From Streptomyces seoulensis (lineage in GTDB: Bacteria > Actinomycetota > Actinomycetes > Streptomycetales > Streptomycetaceae), in assembly GCA_013364255.1 (NCBI GenBank), contig CP054936.1, positions 806,001 through 870,000 of the forward strand: a stretch of DNA of 64,000 nucleotides, written 5' to 3'. Below are positions 26,543-34,977 of the stretch, piece by piece; position 1 is the stretch's first letter, and each line of letters begins with the position of its first letter. Below the pieces are notes generated by a model, which saw nothing but the letters and a program-made list of their open reading frames with translations, was not told where the DNA came from and did no database searches. The position numbers and the translations under genes were made by a program.

Positions 26543-27994
26543 TCAGCTCGCGGGCACCGTGTCCTCGAAGGCGGTGCCGGCCGACCGGTACGCCGCAATC
26601 TTGGCGCTGACCTGAGCGGGGGTGAGCACCTGGTCCTTGACGTGCAGGAAGTAGTCGACCTGCTCCTGGTAGGCGCGGGGTGTGGTGGAGGTCTGGCCGT
26701 TCAAGTCGATCAGCCACTGGTTGAAGTTGACCGACATCGGGCGCTCGGGCAGGTAGGCGGCGTCGTGGGTGCCGAACAACTGCCCGTCGATGTAGTACTT
26801 GATGGTGCTGTCGTCGATGGTCAGCAGCAGGTCGTGCCAGCCGTTGTAGCTCTGGCGGCCCTCGGTGTGCTGGTTGACCGCCTGCCACGGGTCGGGGTTG
26901 TAGGTCTCCCAGGAGGTGGTGTAGAGGATGTCGGAGGGCTCGCCCCAGCCGCCGTTGGGCAGGTACTCGAAGTCGTACTCCGAGTAGTCGTCGGCCATCG
27001 GCGCCTTGAGGTCGTTGATGGTGAAGAACGTCTGCACCAGGTGGTCGCCGTCGGGGCCGGAGACGGGCGCGTCGTTGAACCTCACCCGGGCCGCGTAGGT
27101 GCCGTTCTTGAACTTGGTCGCCTTGGTGAGCACTTCGGTCTGCTCGGTGCCCGAGGCAGTGCCGTCGGTGGACGTCTCCAGCGTCATGACCGTGTTGCCG
27201 GCGCTGCTGCCGAAGGTGACGTTCGAGGGGTCCCAGGTGGCGCCCGGGACGCCGGGGCCGCCGGAGTTGGAGCGGACCGACCAGCCGTCGGCGGAGATCT
27301 TCGGGTCGGTGTACGAGCTGTAGCTGAAGTCGTCCCAGAAGGCGCCGGAGCCGCCGGGCGGCGGTGAGGTGGGGGGCGGGGTGGTCGGCGGGTCGGTGGG
27401 GGCGTTGCCGTCGGGGGCGGTGCCCCACACCAGGGCGCCGGCGCGGGTGGCGGTGACCTTGGTCCAGTCGCCGTAGGCGGTCTGGGCCTCGCCGAAGGAG
27501 TAGTCGTCGCTCTGGGTGAGGGTCTGCCAGTTCGCCTGGTAGAAGCGCAGTTGCAGGTCGCCGGTGTCGGCGCCCGGGGCGAGCGAGCCGGCGCCGGAGG
27601 TGAAGCCGATCTCCAGGTAGCGGTCGGCGGTCGCGGTGGGGTGGGCGAGGACGCCGAAGGAGCCGGTGACGTTGGCGCAGCCCCTGACCGCCCAGGAACA
27701 GGCGAAGCGGTAACTGGCGGCGGCGGCGTCGGCCTTGAAGTAGTAGCGGAGCTTGACCTCGCTCAGCGGCAGGGAGCCGCTGCCGGTGTTGCGCACCTTG
27801 AACCAGGGCTCGCTCTGGTCGGCGGTGGCGCCGGTGGCACTGGTGCGGTACTGCACCGCCAGGGTGCCGGCGGCGCTGGCGCTGCCCGGCAGGGCGGCCA
27901 GGGCGGTGGCGCCCAGGGCCGTGACGACGGCCGCTGCGGCGGCGGTGCGCAGCCGGCGGCGGTGGCCCGCCGGCCGGTTGTCGTTGCTGGTCAC
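26543..27994 (-). CDS. Secreted CBM3-GH16 glycoside hydrolase
   Basis: The 483-residue protein has an N-terminal signal peptide with an HRRRLR n-region and an AxA cleavage site near residue 41, a family 3-like cellulose-binding module (about 43-195; SEPWFKVRNTGSGSLPLSEVK), a Pro/Thr linker (about 196-217) and a GH16 jelly-roll domain (about 218-470). The catalytic motif reads EYDFE (usual form ExDxE). GH16 enzymes cut beta-1,3/1,4-glucans, galactans or related chains. It is the last gene of the sugar operon, 34 nt after GH20, and starts with GTG after GGAGAGGA. Confidence 0.88.
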   Translation of the reverse strand: MTSNDNRPAGHRRRLRTAAAAAVVTALGATALAALPGSASAAGTLAVQYRTSATGATADQSEPWFKVRNTGSGSLPLSEVKLRYYFKADAAAASYRFACSWAVRGCANVTGSFGVLAHPTATADRYLEIGFTSGAGSLAPGADTGDLQLRFYQANWQTLTQSDDYSFGEAQTAYGDWTKVTATRAGALVWGTAPDGNAPTDPPTTPPPTSPPPGGSGAFWDDFSYSSYTDPKISADGWSVRSNSGGPGVPGATWDPSNVTFGSSAGNTVMTLETSTDGTASGTEQTEVLTKATKFKNGTYAARVRFNDAPVSGPDGDHLVQTFFTINDLKAPMADDYSEYDFEYLPNGGWGEPSDILYTTSWETYNPDPWQAVNQHTEGRQSYNGWHDLLLTIDDSTIKYYIDGQLFGTHDAAYLPERPMSVNFNQWLIDLNGQTSTTPRAYQEQVDYFLHVKDQVLTPAQVSAKIAAYRSAGTAFEDTVPAS

Positions 27995-28028
27995 AGTGCG
28001 GTCCTCTCCGTGGTGGGATCGGTGGGGG

Positions 28029-29612
28029 TCATGCGGAGGGCGCTGTACCGGCCGGTGCCGCGCCGGTGCGCGGCGTGTCGGGGGTGCGGTGGCGGCGGAC
28101 GCCGAGGGCGTCCAGTCGCCGGGTGTGCGCGGTGAGCCGCTCGGTGAAGTCCGCCCAGGCGGTGGGCCCGCTCCAGGCCCGGTCGGCCAGTGCGCACAGT
28201 CGGGGGTAGGCGAGGCGGTCGAGGTCGGCGGCGGCGGGCGCGAACTCGGTCCAGATCTGCGCCTGGGTGCCGAGCACCCGCGCCCCGTCCGCGCCGCCGG
28301 TGCGCGGCTCGGGGTCGCCGCCGTGGACGGCGCGCAGGTCGACGACCGGGCCGGGCTGGGCGAGCGGCCCGTCCGGGGCGTCGTCCTGGGCGTAGTCGAG
28401 ATACGTGGTGCGGTGGTGGGTGAGGACGACGTCGTGGCCGCGGCGCAGCGCGGCGACCGCGTGGGCGGGTTCGCGCCAGCTCATCGCCGTGAATCCGGGC
28501 GGCAGCCGGGCGCCGTTCTCGGCCCAGCCGACCGGGCGCCGGCCGTGTGCGCGCACGTACGCGCCCGCCCGGCCCAGGAGCCAGCCGTGCAGCGCGGCGG
28601 GGGCGGGCAGTCCTTCGGCGGCGGCCCGGGCGCGGGCGGCGGGGCTGTGCTCCCACTCGGTGGTGGGGCACTCGTCGCCGCCGAGGTGGACGTAGGGGGC
28701 GGGGAAGACCTCCATCACCTCGGCGAGCACGGCGCGGCAGAAGTCGAGCACCTCGTCGTGCACGCCGAGGACGGTGTCGCACACGCCCCAGCGGGTCCAC
28801 ACGTCGAGGGCGCGGTCGGGGCGGTTGCCCAGGTGCGGGTAGGCGGCGAGGGCGGCGCGGACATGGCCGGGCATCCCGATCTCCGGGACCACGCTCACGC
28901 CGCGCCGGGCGGCGTGGGCGACGAGGCCGGTGAGTTCGGCGCGGGTGTACGCGCCGCCGTGCGGGCGGCCGTCGAAGCGGGTGGAGCCGTCGGGTCCGCG
29001 CATCGACTCGGCCCGCCGGGCACCGACCGTGGTGAGGCGCGGGTAGGCCGCGACGGGCATCCGCCAGCCCTGGTCGTCGGTGAGGTGCAGGTGCAGGACG
29101 TTGAGCTTGTGCAGGGCGAGCAGGTCGATCTGGCGGCGCAGGGTCGCGGCGTCGTGGAAGTGGCGGGCGACGTCGATCATCAGGCCGCGCCAGTCGTGCC
29201 GGGGCACGTCGGTGATCTCCGTGCACGGCAGGTCCCAGCGCTCGGCGCGCGGGGCGGCGGGGGCGAGCGCCTCGGGCGGCAGGAGCTGGCGCAGGGTCTG
29301 GACGCCGCGGAGCAGGCCGGTGGGGGTGGCGGCGCGCAGCAGGACGGAGTGCGGGGAGACGGTGAGTCCGTAGCCCTCCTCGCCCAGGCCGCGCAGTCCC
29401 CGGTCCACGGCGAGGGTGACGGCGCCGGCCGGCGAGGGCGCCAGGGGCAGGCCGGTGGCGGGGGTGAGGAGGGTGCGCAGCAGGTCGGCGGCGCCCTGGG
29501 CGTCGGAGCCGGCGCGGACGGTGGTGGCGGCGTCGAGCGTGAAGTGTCCGGAGCGGGGGGCGAACCGGGTGGGCCGGGGCAGGAGGGTCTGTTCGCGGCG
29601 GGGTGAGGGCAC
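28029..29612 (-). CDS. Beta-N-acetylhexosaminidase (GH20)
   Basis: The 527-residue protein has the GH20 N-terminal alpha/beta domain (GH20b, about 1-135) and the TIM barrel beginning WRGLMIDVARHF. The catalytic Asp-Glu pair is in HLGGDECPT, and VVPEIGMPGH and WTRWGVCDT are typical flanking motifs. It releases terminal GlcNAc or GalNAc. I see no signal peptide from GTG 29612 (site GGAAGG), so it probably acts inside the cell on imported oligosaccharides. Its place after a sugar-binding protein and two permeases supports that. Confidence 0.9.
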   Translation of the reverse strand: MPSPRREQTLLPRPTRFAPRSGHFTLDAATTVRAGSDAQGAADLLRTLLTPATGLPLAPSPAGAVTLAVDRGLRGLGEEGYGLTVSPHSVLLRAATPTGLLRGVQTLRQLLPPEALAPAAPRAERWDLPCTEITDVPRHDWRGLMIDVARHFHDAATLRRQIDLLALHKLNVLHLHLTDDQGWRMPVAAYPRLTTVGARRAESMRGPDGSTRFDGRPHGGAYTRAELTGLVAHAARRGVSVVPEIGMPGHVRAALAAYPHLGNRPDRALDVWTRWGVCDTVLGVHDEVLDFCRAVLAEVMEVFPAPYVHLGGDECPTTEWEHSPAARARAAAEGLPAPAALHGWLLGRAGAYVRAHGRRPVGWAENGARLPPGFTAMSWREPAHAVAALRRGHDVVLTHHRTTYLDYAQDDAPDGPLAQPGPVVDLRAVHGGDPEPRTGGADGARVLGTQAQIWTEFAPAAADLDRLAYPRLCALADRAWSGPTAWADFTERLTAHTRRLDALGVRRHRTPDTPRTGAAPAGTAPSA

Positions 29613-29755
29613 GGGCGGCGGCCTTCCGGGTGGGGGCGCGGGCGGGTGCGGTGCGGGGGGCGGTGCGGAGGGGTGCGGGTGGGCGGGGGCGTGGCCGGGG
29701 TGGCGGAAAGGGGGTGTCGGAAAAGGGGTGTCGGCGGGTGCGGGGGAAGGGGTGT
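29613..29755. other. G-rich spacer inside the sugar operon
   Basis: The 143-bp gap between the second permease gene and GH20 is almost pure G/T/C on the plus strand with repeated GTGTCGG and GGGGTG runs and no gene. The mRNA (minus strand) is C-rich. It holds the GH20 ribosome-binding site and may affect differential expression within the operon. Confidence 0.5.
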
Positions 29756-30628
29756 TCAGCCCTTGACGGCGCCGGCGGCGAGGCCCGAGGTGACGTGGCG
29801 CTGGAGGAGCAGGAAGACGGCCAGGGCGGGCAGCGCGAAGAGGGTGGAGGCGGCCATGGTGGCGCCCCAGTCGGTGCCGAAGGTGTTCTTGAACGAGGAC
29901 AGCCACACCGGCAGGGTCCGGTTGTCCTGGTTCTTGATGATCAGGAAGTTGGCGTAGGCGAACTCGTTCCAGGCGGTGATGAAGCCGAACAGCGAGGTGG
30001 CCATCAGGCCGGGGGCGAGCAGCGGCAGGGCGATGCGCCGGAACGCCCCGAACCGGGTGCAGCCGTCGACCCGTGCCGCCTCCTCCAGCTCCGGCGGGAC
30101 GGTGGCGATGAAGCCGCGCAGCACGATGGTGGTGAACGGCAGCGTGACCATGAAGTAGACCAGGGTGAGGGTGACGAGCCGGTCGAGCATGTCGGTGTCG
30201 CGGGCGATGATGTAGACCGGGATGATCAGCGACTCCCAGGGCGCCATCTGGGCGACGAAGACGGCGAGGACGAACTGCCGCCGCCCGCGCCACCGCATCC
30301 GGGCCACGGCGAACGCCGCGCCGAGGGCGACGACGAGGGAGAGCAGCACCGCACCGGTGGTGACCAGCAGGCTGTTGCACCAGAAGCGGGCGAAGCCGGC
30401 CGTGTGCACGGCGGTGCGGAAGTGTTCCAGTGTCCAGGTGTGCGGGACGAGCCGCGGGGTGGCGGACTGGATGTCGCGGGAGGGTTTGAAGGCGGTGGCG
30501 GCCATCCAGTAGACGGGGAACAGGCAGACCAGCACGGTGAGGGCGGCGCCCGCGTGCAGCGGGAGGCGGCGCAGCCGGCGTGCGGAACTCCGTTTGGTCA
30601 CCGGGATGTTCGGGCGTACGGCGCTCAC
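29756..30628 (-). CDS. Sugar ABC transporter permease (MalG-like)
   Basis: The 290-residue protein has six hydrophobic segments and the EAA loop near residue 195 (EEAARVDGCTRFGAFRRIALP), which docks onto the ATPase. It is the second permease of the importer. The start is GTG 30628, overlapping the stop of the preceding permease in GTGA, so the two are translationally coupled. A longer frame upstream is antisense to the first permease. No ATPase gene is present; Streptomyces sugar importers typically share the MsiK ATPase encoded elsewhere. Confidence 0.93.
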   Translation of the reverse strand: MSAVRPNIPVTKRSSARRLRRLPLHAGAALTVLVCLFPVYWMAATAFKPSRDIQSATPRLVPHTWTLEHFRTAVHTAGFARFWCNSLLVTTGAVLLSLVVALGAAFAVARMRWRGRRQFVLAVFVAQMAPWESLIIPVYIIARDTDMLDRLVTLTLVYFMVTLPFTTIVLRGFIATVPPELEEAARVDGCTRFGAFRRIALPLLAPGLMATSLFGFITAWNEFAYANFLIIKNQDNRTLPVWLSSFKNTFGTDWGATMAASTLFALPALAVFLLLQRHVTSGLAAGAVKG

Positions 30629-31605
30629 AGCTCGTCCTCCTGTCGGAACATCTGGCGGAAGTAGAGGACCAGCACGCCGGACATGAGCACCACGGTGACC
30701 ATCGAGGCCGCCGAGCCGAGGTCGTAGCGCTGGCCGGCGAGGGCGGTCTGCACGGCGTACACCGGCAGGATGGTGGTGGCGTCGCCGGGGCCGCCGCGGG
30801 TCATCACCCAGATCTGCGTGAACGCCTTGAAGGTCCAGATCACTTCGAGGCACAGGACGAGCATCACGATCGGCCGGATCATCGGGAAGGTGACCGATCC
30901 GAGGACGCGGAGGGCGCCGGCGCCGTCGAGGCGGGCGGACTCGTGCAGTTCGGCGGGAACGGTGGTGAGCGCGGAGTACAGGGTGATGGCGGCGAACGGC
31001 ACCGACTGCCACACCACCAGCAGGACGAGGATCGCGAAGGCGGCCGTGCCGTGGGCGAACCAGGGGTAGTGCGCGAAGGAGTCGAAGCCGAGGGAGGTCA
31101 GCGCCCAGTTGACGACGCCGAACTCGGAGTGGAACAGCCACTGGAAGACGGTGGTGGCCGCCACCACCGGCATCGCCCAGGCCAGAACGAGGGAGCTGAG
31201 GACGGCGGTTCGCCAGATCCGGCCGAGCCGCTCGGTCATCAGCGCCACCAGCAGGGCGATCACCATGATGAGGACGACATTGACCGCCATGAACACGAAC
31301 GTGCGGCGTACCACCGTCCAGAACCGGGGATCGGTCAGCAGCGTGCGGTAGTTGGCGAATCCGACGAACTTCGCGTGACCGGAGATGAGTTGGCGCAGCC
31401 GGAAGTCCTGGAAGGAGATCAGGACGGCGCGGATGAGCGGGTAGACCAGCAGGTAGAGCATGCCGAGGACGGCGGGCGCCACCAGCAGGTACGGCCAGGG
31501 GCCGCCGCGGTCGCGGGAGGCGCGGGGGGCGGCCGGGGGCGGGGAGGTGCGGCCGGGCCGGCGGCCGGCGGGGCGGGGTACGGCGCGTTCACGGATGGCC
31601 GACAC
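30625..31605 (-). CDS. Sugar ABC transporter permease (MalF-like)
   Basis: The 326-residue protein has a Pro/Arg-rich N-terminus (about 1-35) and six membrane segments beginning WPYLLVAPAVLGMLYLL. The EAA-type loop reads ESARLDGAGALRVLGSVTFP. GTG 31605 follows GGAGGAG, 44 nt after the binding-protein gene. With the MalG-like partner it forms the membrane channel of the importer. Confidence 0.93.
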   Translation of the reverse strand: MSAIRERAVPRPAGRRPGRTSPPPAAPRASRDRGGPWPYLLVAPAVLGMLYLLVYPLIRAVLISFQDFRLRQLISGHAKFVGFANYRTLLTDPRFWTVVRRTFVFMAVNVVLIMVIALLVALMTERLGRIWRTAVLSSLVLAWAMPVVAATTVFQWLFHSEFGVVNWALTSLGFDSFAHYPWFAHGTAAFAILVLLVVWQSVPFAAITLYSALTTVPAELHESARLDGAGALRVLGSVTFPMIRPIVMLVLCLEVIWTFKAFTQIWVMTRGGPGDATTILPVYAVQTALAGQRYDLGSAASMVTVVLMSGVLVLYFRQMFRQEDEL

Positions 31606-31649
31606 GGCTCCTCCATTCGTACGGGACGGGCGGCGGGACGCTGCTGAGA

Positions 31650-32921
31650 TCAGGACGCGTCGTTCATCGCCCGGGTGATCTCCTCGGAGGTCTTCGTCGC
31701 CTCCCGCTCAAGGTCGCCGCCGGTGAGGACGGCCGTCATGTAGTCCTTGATCGGGTTCTCCGCCTCCACGGCGGCCCAGCCGGGCGTGTTCGGCGTGGCG
31801 TGGCCCTGCGCGGCGCCGACGGCCATCGCGGCGGCGCCGGGGTCGGAGGCCACCGCGGAGGCGAGGGAGGTCTTGTTCGGCACGTAGCTCATGGCGAGGG
31901 CGAGCTTCTTCTGCCAGGTGTCGCCGGTGAGTTCCTTGACGAAGGTGTAGGCGGCGTCCTGGTGCCGGGAGGCGGCCGGGATCACGAGGTCGGAGCCGCC
32001 GGTGAAGACCGCGCCGGGCTTGTCGGCGCTCTTGCCGGGGATGGGGAAGAAGCCCAGCTTTCCCTTGAGTCGCGGGTTCTGCTCGGTGACGACGTTGGCG
32101 CCGCCAGGGGTGGCGATGATCTGCGCCACCTTGCCCTTGGCCATCACCTCGGCCTGGGGCGGGTTGGCCTCGTCGGCGTCCTTGGGTCCCTTGCCCAGCG
32201 CCTGGAGCCGCCGGTAGAACTCCATCCCGGCCAGCGCCCCGGGGGTGTCCAGGGCGCCCTGCCACCTGCCGTCCCGCTGGACGGCCAGGTCGCCGCCCTC
32301 GTCCCAGATGAAGCCGGCCAGCGCGTACCAGGTCTGGCCGGTGAGGTAGATCCCCTGCTGGTCGCCCTTGTTCAGTTTCTCGGTCGCGGCGAGCCACTGG
32401 TCGCGGGTCTTGACGGCGGCCGGGTCGACGCCGGCCCGCTGGAAGAGGTCCTTGCGGTAGACGACGACGCGGTTGGCCGCGTAGTACGGGATGCCGTACT
32501 GCTTGCCCTCCCAGGCGCCGGGCTCGGCCAGCCCTTTGAGCCAGGTGTCGCCGCCGAGGTCGCTCCTGCGGTCGCTGAGGTCGAGCAGGCCGCCGCTCTG
32601 GGCGTACTGGGCGACCTGGGTGTTGCCGACCTCGATGACGTCGGGTGCGTCGTTGCCGGCGAGGGCGGCGGTGACCTTCTGGCCGATGCCGTCCCACTCC
32701 TGGATCTGGATCTTCAGGTGGATGTCGGGGTGGTCGGCGGCGAAGGCGGTGGCGAACTCCTTCTGGAAGGCGGCCGAGACGCTGTCCCGCATCAGCCAGA
32801 CGGTCAGCTCGGACGTACCGCCCGCGCCGTCGCCGGCCGCGTCGTCGGAGCCGCTGGAACAGCCGCTGACGATCAGGGCCGCAGTGAGGACGGACGCACC
32901 GGTGAGCATGCGGAACTTCAC
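31650..32921 (-). CDS. Sugar-binding lipoprotein of an ABC importer
   Basis: The 423-residue protein has a lipoprotein signal with lipobox VSGC (Cys21) and the family 1 extracellular-binding fold (TSELTVWLMRDSVSAAF; GNDAPDVIEVGNTQVAQYAQ). It captures a sugar outside the membrane and hands it to the two permeases. The operon's GH20 and GH16 enzymes suggest GlcNAc-containing or beta-linked oligosaccharides. It resembles the DasA layout but I cannot show it is DasA. GTG 32921 follows GAGGTGA. Regulation is likely by the divergent GntR. Confidence 0.93.
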   Translation of the reverse strand: MKFRMLTGASVLTAALIVSGCSSGSDDAAGDGAGGTSELTVWLMRDSVSAAFQKEFATAFAADHPDIHLKIQIQEWDGIGQKVTAALAGNDAPDVIEVGNTQVAQYAQSGGLLDLSDRRSDLGGDTWLKGLAEPGAWEGKQYGIPYYAANRVVVYRKDLFQRAGVDPAAVKTRDQWLAATEKLNKGDQQGIYLTGQTWYALAGFIWDEGGDLAVQRDGRWQGALDTPGALAGMEFYRRLQALGKGPKDADEANPPQAEVMAKGKVAQIIATPGGANVVTEQNPRLKGKLGFFPIPGKSADKPGAVFTGGSDLVIPAASRHQDAAYTFVKELTGDTWQKKLALAMSYVPNKTSLASAVASDPGAAAMAVGAAQGHATPNTPGWAAVEAENPIKDYMTAVLTGGDLEREATKTSEEITRAMNDAS

Positions 32922-32968
32922 GGGTCACCTCGGGGAAGCTCAGGAGGGCGCGGAGCAGGAAGGCCCCA

Positions 32969-33177
32969 ACCAGTAACCTGACCAGTTGGCGAGTGGACAG
33001 GTGACCTGCTGGTGGCAGATGAAACTGGCACGGACCCATGAGGCCGTCAACCCCCCATTTCACAAAGGATTTTCGGCGACTCGGGCGTAGCAGAGTCTTC
33101 GTGGGCCCCTGACCTGAAGACATGAACTGGTTCTGACCAGTACGGTGTTGGGGGCGCGGAGGTGACAACTGGTCACC
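32969..33177. promoter_or_regulatory. Cluster of dre-like operator half-sites
   Basis: The 293-bp divergent spacer carries ACCAGT at 32969 and 32981 (12 bp apart), the palindrome ACTGGTTCTGACCAGT at 33126-33141, and ACTGGT at 33168, inside a second inverted repeat GGTGAC-N5-GTCACC (33161-33177). The palindrome differs from the published DasR dre consensus only in its centre. The sites flank both promoters and probably bind the GntR product. Confidence 0.65.
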
Positions 33178-33214
33178 TGTGCGGGCCGGTACGCACCGAG
33201 AGGGGACGACGCGA

Positions 33215-34069
33215 ATGGGTGACAGGGAGCCGGGCACGGCGGGGCCGGGCGGTGTTCTCAAACGGGAGCGGGTGCGCGACGCGGTGCTGGAGATGGTCGA
33301 GGAGCGCCGGCCCGGGGACGCGATCCCCTCCGAGCGGACGCTGTGCGCTCAACTCGACGTGTCCCGGCCGACGTTGCGGGCAGCCGTGGACGAACTCGTC
33401 ACCGCGGGGGTGCTCGTCCGCGAACACGGCCGGGGGGTGTTCGTCGCACCGGAGAAGATCACCCAGGAACTGGTGCAGGGCACCCACTCGCTCAGCGTGC
33501 CGCGGGCCGCGGGCACCTGGGCGAGCCGGCTGCTGGAGTTCACCACCGTGCCCGCCGGCGCCCGGGTGGGCCGCAGGCTGCGCCTCTCCCCCGCCGCGCA
33601 GATCGTCTACGTGGCCCGGCTGCGTCTGGTGGACGCCGCGCCCATGGCCATCGAGCACCTGCACATCCCGGCCGACCTGGTGCCCGGCCTCACCGCCCGC
33701 GAACTCGAACAGGGCGACCTGTACGAGCACTTGAGCACCCGGCACGGCATTCACGTGAGCGAGGCCACCCAGGCGATCGAGCCGACCGTGGTGACCCGCG
33801 CCGAGGCGGAGGTGCTCGATGTGCCGGAGCTGTCCCCGGCCCTGCTGTTCGAACGCCTGACCACCGACACCGGCGGCCGCCCGGTGGAGTACGTCCACTC
33901 GCTCTACCGCGGCGACCGGTACCGCATCGTCTCGCGGCTGACGCTCGGCGCCGACAGCGCGGCCGCCCCGCCGCCGGACGGGCACCACCCGGGCATCCCG
34001 CCGGGTGACTTCCCGCACGGCGACCCGGTCACCGCCTCGACCCTGGGCGACGTCCAGAACCAGCGCTGA
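33215..34069 (+). CDS. GntR/HutC-family transcriptional regulator
   Basis: The 284-residue protein has a GntR winged helix (about 14-82; IPSERTLCAQLDVSRPTLRAA) and a UTRA/HutC effector domain (about 100-245) with VARLRLVDAAPMAIEHLHIP and the HSLYRGDRYRIV segment that DasR-type regulators share. The tail after residue 250 is low-complexity. It is a relative of DasR but its helix-turn-helix sequence differs, so it is probably a pathway-specific paralogue. It is divergent from the sugar operon and likely senses an amino-sugar phosphate or similar. ATG 33215 has a GAGAGGGGA site. Confidence 0.9.
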   Translation: MGDREPGTAGPGGVLKRERVRDAVLEMVEERRPGDAIPSERTLCAQLDVSRPTLRAAVDELVTAGVLVREHGRGVFVAPEKITQELVQGTHSLSVPRAAGTWASRLLEFTTVPAGARVGRRLRLSPAAQIVYVARLRLVDAAPMAIEHLHIPADLVPGLTARELEQGDLYEHLSTRHGIHVSEATQAIEPTVVTRAEAEVLDVPELSPALLFERLTTDTGGRPVEYVHSLYRGDRYRIVSRLTLGADSAAAPPPDGHHPGIPPGDFPHGDPVTASTLGDVQNQR

Positions 34070-34146
34070 CCCCGCCGCCCAGGGTCGACCCGGTCACCGC
34101 CTCGACCCTGGGCGACGTCCAGAACCAGCGCTGACCCCGCCGCCCA
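34021..34146. repeat. 61-bp perfect tandem duplication at a gene end
   Basis: Bases 34021-34081 recur without mismatch at 34086-34146 (period 65 bp). The first copy contains the last 16 codons and the stop of the GntR gene; the second copy lies outside the gene. It looks like recent slippage or unequal recombination. Confidence 0.9.
34076..34114 (+). terminator. Hairpin created by the tandem duplication
   Basis: CGCCCAGGGTCGA (34076-34088) pairs perfectly with TCGACCCTGGGCG (34102-34114) over 13 bp around a 13-nt loop. The left arm spans the junction of the two 61-bp copies, so the hairpin exists only because of the duplication. It lies 7 nt past the GntR stop. Confidence 0.6.
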
Positions 34147-34224
34147 CCGCGCCCCGGGGCCGACCGGCGCCCCACCGGCCAACACCCCACCCCATGGCAC
34201 CGCACCGGGCGGCACCGGGCGGCA

Positions 34225-34263
34225 CCGGGCGGCGATCGGTCCCCCGTGCCGATCGCCGCCCGG
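34225..34263. terminator. Strong hairpin between convergent genes
   Basis: CCGGGCGGCGATCGG (34225-34239) and CCGATCGCCGCCCGG (34249-34263) form a perfect 15-bp stem with a 9-nt loop between the GntR gene and the convergent thioredoxin-fold gene. It is preceded by three copies of a 10-bp GGGCGGCACC-type repeat. Confidence 0.7.
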
Positions 34264-34270
34264 CGCCCCG

Positions 34271-34310
34271 CCGCTACCGCCGCGCCGCTACCGCCGCGCC
34301 GCTACCGCCG
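34271..34310. repeat. 14-bp tandem repeat over a stop codon
   Basis: CCGCTACCGCCGCG occurs at 34271 and 34285, with a truncated third copy at 34299. The third unit includes the stop codon (CTA on the plus strand) of the thioredoxin-fold gene, so the stop has spare copies downstream. Confidence 0.6.
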
Positions 34311-34907
34311 TTCCGCCCGGCGCGCGTCCGCGCGGGCGGCCGCCGACGCCGCGAGGCGCAGCAGTTCGTCGACCGACCACTGGTCGTAGGCGTGCGCGCC
34401 GTACTTGGCGGCCAGGACCGCGCCGTCGGGTGCGACGAGAAGGTCGGCGGGAAGGCCCAGCCGGCCGCCGTGCGGGCTGCGGGCGGGCAGGCGCTCCCGG
34501 CCGCGCACCACGTTCCACGTGCCGCTGAGGACCGCCCACGCGATCGGCCCCCACACCCGGGGGTCGAGCAGGGAGCGCGGCGAGCGCTCGACGCCGAAGG
34601 CCGCGTACAGCGCCCGGTCCGGGTCGGCGACGACGGCGAACGGGAGACCGGTGGTGTGGGGCGCCAGTTCCTCGGCCGGCGAGTGGAAGAGCACGACCTC
34701 GCGCACCCCCGCCGCCTCGATCTCCGCGTGCCGCCGCACCACGGAACGCAGGTGCAGATTGCAGACGGGACAGCCGGCGAAGCGGCGGAACTGGAGGTGG
34801 AGCAGCCGTCCGGGGTCGGGAACGGCGACCTGGTCGCCCGAGACGGCGGTGAGTGAGCGTGCGTCGACGGTGGCGCCGGGCATCAGCCGGGCGCGGGATC
34901 TGCGCAT
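34302..34907 (-). CDS. AhpC/TSA-type thioredoxin-fold protein (peroxiredoxin-like)
   Basis: The 201-residue protein starts MRRSRARLMPG and shows the peroxiredoxin-like pattern LLHLQFRRFAGCPVCNLHLRS, with a CPVC site near residue 47 where AhpC/TSA-like proteins keep their redox cysteine. A later LRLAASAAARA helix and a basic C-terminus follow. It probably reduces peroxides or handles thiol stress. It is divergent from the TetR at 34978 with two operators in the 70-bp gap. ATG 34907 follows GAAGGGAA. Confidence 0.82.
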   Translation of the reverse strand: MRRSRARLMPGATVDARSLTAVSGDQVAVPDPGRLLHLQFRRFAGCPVCNLHLRSVVRRHAEIEAAGVREVVLFHSPAEELAPHTTGLPFAVVADPDRALYAAFGVERSPRSLLDPRVWGPIAWAVLSGTWNVVRGRERLPARSPHGGRLGLPADLLVAPDGAVLAAKYGAHAYDQWSVDELLRLAASAAARADARRAERR

Positions 34908-34920
34908 GGACGTTCCCTTC

Positions 34921-34970
34921 GTAGGCGTATGCCGTACGCCTACCAGCGTAGGCGTATGCCGTACGCTGTC
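34921..34970. promoter_or_regulatory. Duplicated TetR operator
   Basis: GTAGGCGTA-TGCCG-TACGCCTAC (34921-34943) is a perfect 9-bp inverted repeat. A second copy, GTAGGCGTA-TGCCG-TACGC, starts 27 bp later (34948-34966) and ends 11 nt before the TetR ATG, so it covers the TetR core promoter. The two copies can control the peroxiredoxin-like gene and the TetR gene. Confidence 0.8.
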
Positions 34971-34977
34971 AACCGTC

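Noticed and set aside
33215..34069. The GntR gene as dasR itself
   Set aside because: The DNA-binding head and C-terminus differ from what I know of DasR, although the effector domain and operator half-sites are related.
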